From Thiohalocapsa sp. (GTDB lineage Bacteria > Pseudomonadota > Gammaproteobacteria > Chromatiales > Chromatiaceae), in assembly GCA_028277725.1 (NCBI GenBank), contig JANQFX010000014.1, positions 1 to 42,978 on the forward strand: a stretch of DNA of 42,978 nucleotides, given 5' to 3'. Under the pieces are notes generated by a model. That model ran no database searches. It saw only the letters and a list, made by a program, of their open reading frames with translations, and was not told where the DNA came from. Both the position numbers and the translations under genes were made by a program. Positions 35,935 to 42,978 of this stretch are shown here, one piece after another. The first letter of the stretch is position 1. Each line of letters opens with the position of its first letter.

Positions 35935-35969
35935 GGTTACCAACGTCAACCAGTATACTTTTGGTAACC
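35935..35969. promoter_or_regulatory. HxlR operator and promoter region between mdaB and hxlR
   Basis: A perfect 9-bp inverted repeat, GGTTACCAA (35935-35943) and TTGGTAACC (35961-35969), with centres 26 bases apart, sits in the 83-base divergent spacer. The left half is itself part of GTTGG-TTA-CCAAC. Between them is AGTATACT (35952-35959), containing a -10-like TATACT. A start near 35966 would yield a nearly leaderless hxlR mRNA, fitting the lack of a ribosome binding site. Likely autoregulatory site. Confidence 0.6.
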
Positions 35970-36335
35970 ATGAAGCACGCCAAGGCGCAGCTGGCGTTGC
36001 AACCGGACGGAAGCAAGACCGTCTTCAACGCATGCACCGAACCCTGCCCGATCGAGCGGGGCATGCGCATCATCGGCGGCAAGTGGAAGGGCTCGATCCT
36101 TTGGCACCTTCAGGACGGTCCGGTCCGCTTCAACGACCTTGCACGGCAACTCGGCGGCGCTAGCAAGAAGATGATCACGCAGCGTCTGAGGGAAATGGAG
36201 GAACTGGCGCTGGTCAGGCGGACGGTGCTCAGCACCCGCCCCATCGCCGTCGCCTACGAGATCACCGACTTCGGTCGCTCGTCCCTGACCGTGCTGGAGC
36301 AGCTCAAGGACTGGGCGGAGGCGAATGGGTTGTAG
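35970..36335 (+). CDS. HxlR-family winged-helix transcription regulator
   Basis: A 121-residue DNA-binding protein. The family marker CPIERGMRIIGGKWKGSILWHL (residues about 26-47) is complete, including the N-terminal cysteine region (NACTEPCPIERG). VRFNDLARQLGGASKKMITQRLREME is the recognition helix part, and SLTVLEQLKDWAE the C-terminal dimer helix. HxlR regulators such as YodB, QorR and HypR sense quinones, diamide or aldehydes through cysteines. Here three Cys or Cys-neighbour positions near the N-terminus could serve. Divergent from mdaB, it probably represses mdaB-gfa and itself. ATG 35970 is preferred over TTG 35961. Confidence 0.92.
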   Translation: MKHAKAQLALQPDGSKTVFNACTEPCPIERGMRIIGGKWKGSILWHLQDGPVRFNDLARQLGGASKKMITQRLREMEELALVRRTVLSTRPIAVAYEITDFGRSSLTVLEQLKDWAEANGL

Positions 36336-36349
36336 CCGGGTCTCCGCGC

Positions 36350-36640
36350 TCAAGTCGCTCGGTTGTGAGCTGAGCCATTGGACTGGGCCGGCCGGCGTCC
36401 GTCTCGCCTCGCTGCGGTCAGTCTGAACGCGGTGAGGGCGTCAGCGAGGAAACGGGCCGCCTCGGGCGGGGGCAGTTCGGCCAGGCTGCCCAGGCAGCGC
36501 CGCTGTTGGACCTCATGAGCAGGCTTTCGCCGACCGCGGAATCCAGTGGGTCTTGGAGGCCCTGCAAGGCAAAGTCGTCGGGCAGAAGCCCGAATAGTCG
36601 GCGCGCGCGCTTGGGCTTGAGGCGCGGGATCGGGCTGGGA
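36350..36640 (-). pseudogene. Frameshifted remnant of an unidentified protein
   Basis: Two adjacent minus-strand segments look protein-like but are in different frames. Upstream (about 36640-36520) reads PRLKPKRARRLFGLLPDDFA, then QGLQDPLDSAVGESLL. Downstream (about 36530-36350) reads RCLGSLAELPPPEAARFLAD, then ALTAFRL, with GC-rich third positions. A single frameshift between them would explain the break. No family is recognised; the first part faintly resembles antitoxin tails, which is only a guess. Confidence 0.3.
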
Positions 36641-37212
36641 ACTCACCAGTGGCTCTGCCTATAATCCGTGGTCATCGGCAAACCTGCTGGCTGCCGGGAG
36701 AGAGTCGCGCAGCCGATACAGTAGGTCGACCAGAATTGTCCGCATCGCCTTTCTTCAAACGAAGCTCGTACGCCGTCGTTGGACGAGCGCCCGGTGCAAA
36801 CTGTTGGCCTAGGGCGAGGGGGCTCTGATACCTTGTCCAATTAGGCCTCTCGTGGCGACGGCGCGCCGGCATCATAAGGGGATCTCGAAAAACGCGTTCC
36901 GCGGCGTTTTTCGAGACACGAAGCATCCCGTTCTGACAATGACGCGGTTAATACTTCGCTCCATTTCTCCAGCTATAACGCGTTCCGGAAACGGTGGGGA
37001 TTCCTGCCCCGCACGGGCCCTCGGCTTCTTTGAGACGTCCTATCGACGATCGTGTAGGGCGGAATGAGATGATATGCACCGAATACCAGTGGCAAGACGG
37101 CGACTCCGTGCGGTCGAACCGGGAGAATTCTGACCTCGGAGGACCGGTTCCCGGCTGGGACCTGCTTGCTCTGCAGTTATTGGCCCTCTTCTAGCGTGAC
37201 CTGGTATCGCCT
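36641..37212. other. Spacer holding repeat copy 2, no supported gene
   Basis: About 570 bases upstream of the GGDEF-EAL gene. Apart from the dispersed palindrome at 36878-36926, only short frames of no clear character were found. The promoter of the GGDEF-EAL gene must be here but was not identified. Confidence 0.35.
36878..36926. repeat. Dispersed palindromic repeat, copy 2
   Basis: Arms TCTCGAAAAACGC (36883-36895) and GCGTTTTTCGAGA (36904-36916) pair perfectly over 13 bp, with loop GTTCCGCG. The sequence from AGGGGATCTCG to the end of the palindrome matches copy 1 near 11707-11755 at most positions. Confidence 0.85.
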
Positions 37213-39702
37213 GTGCGCAATGGTGCCATGGAAGATCTCGAACACTCCAGCAGACTGCGCAGTTTGCGTTGGAAAGCGCTGATCACGCTCAGCCTAATTC
37301 TGCTGTTGGTCAACGCCTCCCTTGCATTGCTGGCTTATCGGCAATCGGTGGCGCAGTTCGAGCTGCAACAGGCAGACATTCGCCAGAGTCAGACCCGACA
37401 GCTCAACGCGCTGCTGGAAGAAGGGTTCGAGCGCATGTCGAAGCTCGCCTATTTCGTGCCGTTGCTCGAGACGTACGATCCGGCGGACACGCTCGCCGTC
37501 CACCTTGCCAAGGTGCTCGATCAACACGGTTTCATGTTGGACGTGGAATGGGATATCCGAACCGTGCAGCTCATCGCGCCGGACGGTGAGCTATGGACGT
37601 TTTCGCCCAGTGGCGGGGAGCTACCCGAAGCGCTTATGGCGCGGTTCGAGCGAGAACCAGACGAGAACGTCGATGCACTTCTGTGTCGAATGGAGTGTCT
37701 GCAGTATTCCGCCGTGCCTATTCTGTGGAAAGAAGAGCTTTCCGGCCGGCTGATACTGAGCCGCACGATCGCCGATCCGCTCCAGGAATTTCATGCCCTC
37801 ACCGGTGCGCAGGTGGCGATGCTCAGGTCCGCTGATAGGGAGCGCGTCCAGGATGCCCCGGTGCATACGCCCAGGGTCTTTGGCATGGCCGTTCCAGCCA
37901 TTACCGATGCGTCGCAGACGCTTCCACTCATCGAAGCAGCAGCGGCCTCTGGCATTCTGGCCGCAATTGATCAGCAGCCAGCGGTGATGTCGCTGCAAGG
38001 GGAGTGGTACGAGTTCTATCGCATCGTGCCCGATCTCAGCGAAGGCGTGCGGACCTATGTGGTCAACCGAGTGACCGCGCAGCAACTCGCTATCCGGGAC
38101 TCGCTGCGCAACAGCATCTTTATCGGTATTCTGGGCCTGATCGTGTCAGAAAGCCTGCTGCTGCTCGTGTTGCATGCGCCGTTGGCACGTATCCGACGAC
38201 TTGTCGCGACACTTCCACTGCTGGCGGAGAACCGCTTCGATACGTTACGTGAGCGCCTGCCCTGGCGTTCCGGACGGGGAATGTCCATGGACGAGATCGA
38301 TGTCATGGTACATGCTGTTGGTCGCCTGACCGACCGGATGGAAGACATGCAGCGTCGGCGCGACGAGGCCGAGTCGCGCTTGGTCTGGCTCGCTGACCAT
38401 GATCCTCTGACTCACCTGTTCAATCGCCGCCGTTTCACGGAAGGTTTCGAGAGCATTCTGCAGCAGGCGGTACGCTATGAGCGTCGGGGAGCCCTCTTGT
38501 TCTTCGATCTCGACCAGTTCAAGGATGTGAACGACCTGAGTGGACACCATGCTGGGGACAGCCTACTGCGGCGCGTGGCGGACCGGCTCCGGTTGCTGCT
38601 GCGCGCGAGCGATCTGTTGGGACGGCTCGGGGGCGACGAATTTGCCGTGGTAATGCCTGAGTCCAGCGAGGAGCAGGCATTGGCCGCCGCCGATCGTATA
38701 CAGGCGGTGATTCAGGAGATCGTGTTGTCCGTGCGCCAGCATCGCCACAGGGTTTCGGCGAGTATTGGCATCGTGCTCTTCCCTGACCATGGCGCAGATT
38801 CGCATACGCTGTTGGCCAATGCGGACCTTACGATGTACATGGCCAAGGATAAGGGGCGTGGCCGTTGCCAAGTCTTCTCGTTGGAGGATCAGGCACGAGA
38901 GAAGGTGGATGCGCGTGTCGTCTGGATGGACCAGATCGATCAGGCACTCAAGCAGGGCCGCTTCGAGCTCTATTTCCAGCCCATCGTCGAGTTGGCCAGC
39001 GGCGTGATCCGTCACGCAGAGGCGCTGATTCGCATGCGCGATGCCGAGGGCGGTCTGGTATTCCCGGACAGTTTTATTCCGATTGCCGAGAAGAGTGGTC
39101 GTATCCAAGCGATCGATCACTGGGTCTTGGGACGCGCTATCGAAACGCTGGCCCGGCATCCCGGCCTTTGTCTGTCGATCAACCTATCCGCAAACGCCAT
39201 GGATGACGAGACCCTTCTCCCGAGTCTTCGTAGCCTCTTGAGGCATCACAAGATCGACGCGGAGCGCGTAACCTTCGAGCTGACGGAGACGGTCGCCGTC
39301 AATAGTCTCTTCAACGCAACCCGCCTCATGCAGCGCATCCATGCACTCGGTTGCCGGTTCTCACTAGACGATTTCGGAAGCGGCTTCGCGTCCTATGCCT
39401 ATCTGCGACGCCTGCCCGTCGACAACGTCAAGATCGACGGAGAATTCGTACGCGGGCTCGCGGAGAGCGAGAGCGATCGCATCTTTGTCAAGGCCATTAC
39501 GGATATCGCCCACAGCTTGGGCAAGCGTGTCGTAGCGGAGTTCGTGGAGAGTAGTGAGTTGATGGAGATACTGCGCGAGATGGGCGTGGAATATGCGCAG
39601 GGCTATCACATCGGTCGTCCTATGCCGGAAGATGCGTTGATGGAGCGTTTGGGGCATGGTGCCGCTGGGGCGAGTGATTGGGCGCAGAGCCGGCGAATGT
39701 AG
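37213..39702 (+). CDS. Membrane-bound GGDEF-EAL protein (c-di-GMP synthase/phosphodiesterase)
   Basis: An 829-residue c-di-GMP enzyme. A transmembrane helix at about 20-42 (ALITLSLILLLVNASLALLAY), a periplasmic sensor domain of about 255 residues, a second helix at about 297-322 and a HAMP-like stretch lead to GGDEF (about 395-555) and EAL (about 570-815). The cyclase site GRLGGDEFAVV is intact near 474. The EAL side keeps EALIR near 602, SINLSANAM, FELTETVAV, SLDDFGSGFASYAYL, VKIDGEFVRGL and QGYHIGRPMP; AEFVESSE replaces the usual AEGVET. Both activities look possible. GTG 37213 or ATG 37228 may start it; neither has a strong ribosome binding site. The binding-protein and porin genes downstream suggest it senses their ligand. 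Confidence 0.94.
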   Translation: MRNGAMEDLEHSSRLRSLRWKALITLSLILLLVNASLALLAYRQSVAQFELQQADIRQSQTRQLNALLEEGFERMSKLAYFVPLLETYDPADTLAVHLAKVLDQHGFMLDVEWDIRTVQLIAPDGELWTFSPSGGELPEALMARFEREPDENVDALLCRMECLQYSAVPILWKEELSGRLILSRTIADPLQEFHALTGAQVAMLRSADRERVQDAPVHTPRVFGMAVPAITDASQTLPLIEAAAASGILAAIDQQPAVMSLQGEWYEFYRIVPDLSEGVRTYVVNRVTAQQLAIRDSLRNSIFIGILGLIVSESLLLLVLHAPLARIRRLVATLPLLAENRFDTLRERLPWRSGRGMSMDEIDVMVHAVGRLTDRMEDMQRRRDEAESRLVWLADHDPLTHLFNRRRFTEGFESILQQAVRYERRGALLFFDLDQFKDVNDLSGHHAGDSLLRRVADRLRLLLRASDLLGRLGGDEFAVVMPESSEEQALAAADRIQAVIQEIVLSVRQHRHRVSASIGIVLFPDHGADSHTLLANADLTMYMAKDKGRGRCQVFSLEDQAREKVDARVVWMDQIDQALKQGRFELYFQPIVELASGVIRHAEALIRMRDAEGGLVFPDSFIPIAEKSGRIQAIDHWVLGRAIETLARHPGLCLSINLSANAMDDETLLPSLRSLLRHHKIDAERVTFELTETVAVNSLFNATRLMQRIHALGCRFSLDDFGSGFASYAYLRRLPVDNVKIDGEFVRGLAESESDRIFVKAITDIAHSLGKRVVAEFVESSELMEILREMGVEYAQGYHIGRPMPEDALMERLGHGAAGASDWAQSRRM

Positions 39703-40059
39703 ACGAGAGGAACGATTTGTCTCCTTGTTGTGTGCTTTTGCGCACCAGTCCAGCCCCTTCACCATGCCCTCGGGATAGAGGCTCGGCCTCGCTGCAGGGT
39801 GTCGAGTGATGGAACGCGCCGACTTGTTGTGAAAAAGAGACGCTACTGAGGCTGGGTTTTGCTCATCGCTCGAGGCTGGTCTGCTATATTGTGGTTCAAA
39901 TGTAGCAAACGGGGCTGCCCGCAACAGCGAGGGCAACATGGGTGTACGGCGACGGAGGGGGTATCGAGCGTGGGCGCTCAGGACAGAGTCTGTGCGACCT
40001 AGGCGTTCGATGGGCGGGAGGGCGCCTTCTCCGCGCGGTCGACCTGTGCTGTTGCCATC
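39703..40059 (+). promoter_or_regulatory. Spacer with extended -10 promoter and long leader of the binding-protein/porin unit
   Basis: TGCTATATT (39882-39890) is an extended -10 box with a poor -35 (TTGCTC, 20 bases upstream). Transcription from about 39897 would give a leader of about 160 bases, GC-rich and able to fold (for example GCCC/GGGC at about 39917-39934). No known riboswitch motif, including c-di-GMP types, was recognised. No gene is supported in this interval. Confidence 0.45.
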
Positions 40060-40476
40060 ATGCGTGCGTTAGCACTGGCGTTTGTCTCACTGTCGTTGGT
40101 TTGGTCCTGCGAGCTATCGGCGCAGGACATGATCGTCAACGACGGCATGAACCTGACTTCGTTGTCCAGGAACCAAGCGCGCCTCTACTTTTCCCAGAAG
40201 GCCCAGCTCTGGCCGGATGGAGCGCCTGTCAGGGTGTTCGTCCTACCGGACGAACACCCACTCCATCGGAGTTTCTGTAAGAGGGTCCTTGGCCTGTTCC
40301 CCTACCAGCTGCGCAGGGTCTGGGATCGGATGGTGTTTTCGGGCACCGGGCAAGCGCCCACGACCGTCACGTCCGAGAAACAGTTGATCCGGGGAGTGGC
40401 AACCACCCCGGGCGCCATTGGATACGCGGCTGAAGGTTCCCGGCACCCCGGGATCCGTAGCCTGGAGGTCGACTGA
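40060..40476 (+). CDS. Small PstS-like periplasmic binding-domain protein
   Basis: A 138-residue exported protein. The signal peptide is MRALALAFVSLSLVWSCELSAQ. The mature part follows the minimal PBP-like domain seen in phosphate-binding proteins: LSRNQARLYFSQKAQLWPDG (the ...iFlGk...WpdG motif), VRVFVLPDEHPLHRSFCKRV, LRRVWDRMVFSGTGQAP, and LIRGVATTPGAIGYAAEG. Only one lobe is present, as usual for this short family, which is often annotated phosphate ABC transporter substrate-binding protein although no transporter is nearby. The porin gene starts 1 base after its stop, so the two are surely co-expressed. A partner of the upstream GGDEF-EAL protein is inferred. Confidence 0.85.
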   Translation: MRALALAFVSLSLVWSCELSAQDMIVNDGMNLTSLSRNQARLYFSQKAQLWPDGAPVRVFVLPDEHPLHRSFCKRVLGLFPYQLRRVWDRMVFSGTGQAPTTVTSEKQLIRGVATTPGAIGYAAEGSRHPGIRSLEVD

Positions 40477-40477
40477 C

Positions 40478-41668
40478 ATGGGACGAGTTGCAAGGATCAT
40501 CGCCTGCACCGCGACACTGGTGCCGGCGGTTGTCGTTGCCGACGGCAATCTATGGGACAGCCTGCAGCTACACGGGTTCGCCAGTCAGGCTGTAATCCGG
40601 ACGAGCGACAACAACTTTTTCGGAGAGAGCCCCAAGACCTCCTTCGACTTCACCGAGGTGGGCATCAACGCCTCGTTGCGGCCGTTCTCCAAGCTGCTCC
40701 TGTCCGGCCAAGCGCTGTACCGCCGAGCCGGTGACATGTATCCGAATACGCTATCCGTTGACTACGCCTTGGCGGATATCACGGCGCTGTCGCTTGATCA
40801 GGGGCGCGCTGGGCTTCGCATCGGCCGCATCAAGAACCCGCTTGGCCTCTACAACGAGACTCGCGATATGCCCTTCACACGGCCGAGCATCTTTCTGCCG
40901 CAAGTGGTGTATTACGAGCGGGTGCGCAACCTGGTGTTGGCCTCCGATGGCGTGTCGGTCTACGCCGACTGGTTTTCCGATTTCGGTGATCTGTCTCTCA
41001 CCCTTGTGGGGGGGCAGCCACAGATCGATGGAAACGTGGAATGGTCCTTTCTCGGGACGGATTGGCCTGGGCACGTCGAGCCCAACGAAACTTTCTGGGC
41101 GGGCAGCCTTTGGTACAACACGGCCGGAGAGCGCGTCAAGGTCGGGTTGAGTGGTGCCACCTCGTCCTTCAAGTTCGATCCCAATCCAGGCAGCACGCTC
41201 AAGGCTGGCACGACCGCCTTCGACTACTGGATTGCGTCTTTCCAATACAACGCCGAAGACTGGACCTTCTCTACCGAATACGTCCGTGAGCCGGTGCAAT
41301 GGGAGGACTATGGCGTCTTCTTTCCCGACCAGAAGGTAACGGCCGAGGGATACTACTTCCAGGGCGCGTACCACATCCGTCCCAATGTGCAGCTGCTTCT
41401 GCGTTACGGGGAAGGGTTTGCGAATCGGTACGATCGAGACGGCACCGGGAGCTCGGCCGCGAGCGGGGGCTTCATACCGCCGTTCTCGCGCTACTCCAAG
41501 ATCTGGACCGCCAGTCTACGCTGGGACATCAATCGGCATCTCATGGCTCGTGCTGAGTATCAGCGCCACGATGGAACCTTCTTCCTGTCCAATCGCGAGA
41601 ACCCGGATTTCGGGGATCTGGTGCGGGAATGGGATGTCTTTGCCCTGCAGCTCTCGGTGCGCTTTTAG
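40478..41668 (+). CDS. Outer membrane porin
   Basis: A 396-residue beta-barrel protein. The signal peptide is residues 1-21 (RIIACTATLVPAVVVADG). It then has alternating beta strands with aromatic girdles: LQLHGFASQAVIRTSDNNFF opens the barrel, FRIGRIKNP-like LRIGRIKNPLGLYNETRD follows, and strands such as WTFSTEYVREPVQWEDYG continue to the end. It ends in a C-terminal phenylalanine (FALQLSVRF), the outer-membrane assembly signal. RIKNPLGLYNETRDMPFTRP is typical of a proteobacterial porin group found with small PstS-like proteins and EAL/GGDEF genes. GGAGG precedes ATG 40478; the longer frame from 40418 lacks a signal-like start. Ligand unknown. Confidence 0.88.
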   Translation: MGRVARIIACTATLVPAVVVADGNLWDSLQLHGFASQAVIRTSDNNFFGESPKTSFDFTEVGINASLRPFSKLLLSGQALYRRAGDMYPNTLSVDYALADITALSLDQGRAGLRIGRIKNPLGLYNETRDMPFTRPSIFLPQVVYYERVRNLVLASDGVSVYADWFSDFGDLSLTLVGGQPQIDGNVEWSFLGTDWPGHVEPNETFWAGSLWYNTAGERVKVGLSGATSSFKFDPNPGSTLKAGTTAFDYWIASFQYNAEDWTFSTEYVREPVQWEDYGVFFPDQKVTAEGYYFQGAYHIRPNVQLLLRYGEGFANRYDRDGTGSSAASGGFIPPFSRYSKIWTASLRWDINRHLMARAEYQRHDGTFFLSNRENPDFGDLVREWDVFALQLSVRF

Positions 41669-41685
41669 GTTCGACGGCTTGCGTC

Positions 41686-41890
41686 TCACTGGACGCGCTC
41701 TGCAATGTGCACCGCGACCAGCAGGCAGGGCGCCTGTACCAGCCCGGCCAACGATCAGCGGCCCGGCCAGCATGCCGGCGATGAGCAGGCCGCCGAGTTC
41801 GTGCGCGATGGGTCGCAGCACGACCTGATCGGCGTCGACTTCAGCCGTCAGGTGCGCGTCGTCGTCGGCTTCGAGGTGGAAGACCGGACT
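41686..41890 (-). pseudogene. Frameshifted C-terminal remnant of an unidentified membrane protein
   Basis: On the minus strand one frame reads SPVFHLEADDDAHLTAEVDA, then DQVVLRPIAHELGGLLIAGM, then LAGPLI, with strongly GC-biased third positions. After a probable one-base indel near 41760 the next frame continues AGLVQAPCLLVAVHIAERVQ and stops at TGA 41688-41686. The joined sequence looks like the end of a small membrane protein with two hydrophobic helices. It lies just downstream of zwf on the same strand. No family recognised. Confidence 0.35.
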
Positions 41891-41952
41891 AGGTGGAACA
41901 GGCCGCCCAGGTCGTCTATCGATAGGCCCAGCTATCGCCCGGCGGCTGGCCT

Positions 41953-42978
<1,026 letters not shown>

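Noticed and set aside
39897..40059. c-di-GMP riboswitch in the leader of the binding-protein gene
   Set aside because: Suspected because of the GGDEF-EAL neighbour, but the conserved core of neither known class is recognisable.

Overview
The window looks like a chromosomal segment from a high-GC gammaproteobacterial anoxygenic phototroph, most likely a purple sulfur bacterium of the Chromatiaceae or Ectothiorhodospiraceae. The main evidence is a full-length BchE, the anaerobic Mg-protoporphyrin cyclase of bacteriochlorophyll synthesis. The gammaproteobacterial gene orders rplU-rpmA-obgE-proB and recN/nadK, a diheme cytochrome c with a DUF302 protein, and Kef-type antiport genes agree with this. 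No rRNA, tRNA, CRISPR array or intact insertion sequence was seen.

Layout. 0-0.7 kb: a gene end, a LOV photosensor ORF and a signal-peptide remnant. 0.75-5.0 kb (-): a coupled surface-glycan set (sulfotransferase, family 2 glycosyltransferase, heparinase II/III-like protein). 5.4-9.3 kb: a small secreted protein, then the rplU-rpmA and obgE-proB housekeeping block with a clear promoter and terminator. 9.6-12.7 kb: bchE divergent from cobF (cobalamin synthesis), separated by three inverted repeats. 12.7-20.6 kb (-): DUF4124 protein, DUF302 protein, diheme cytochrome c, FAD oxidoreductase, an Fe-S photolyase translationally coupled to an ATP-dependent DNA ligase, and ferredoxin-NADP reductase. 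20.8-25.6 kb (+): exported glutathione peroxidase, an SRPBCC/GyrI-like protein, then a second glycan pair (glycosyltransferase and flippase). 25.8-31.7 kb: recN, nadK, a SPOR-domain protein, an SDR and a SpoIIAA-like protein, with a 157-bp MITE-like element. 32.2-36.3 kb: a KefB/KefG system, a GFA protein, a broken mdaB and an HxlR regulator, which together look like an electrophile-response locus. 37.2-41.7 kb (+): a membrane GGDEF-EAL protein, a PstS-like binding protein and a porin. 41.9 kb to the end (-): the 3' part of zwf.

Two themes stand out. First, light and redox: a LOV domain, a photolyase with the four-cysteine Fe-S pattern, BchE beside a B12 gene, cytochrome c and thiol peroxidase genes. 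Second, gene decay in the spacers: an mdaB gene with an internal deletion, and C-terminal fragments of a zinc alcohol dehydrogenase, a CcbP-like calcium-binding protein and an unidentified membrane protein, plus weaker remnants. Dispersed palindromes (a matching pair at 11.7 and 36.9 kb) and the MITE-like element lie in the same spacers. The best candidate for an under-described functional system is the GGDEF-EAL / binding protein / porin set. All identifications come from reading translations and recalled family motifs; no database search was run.
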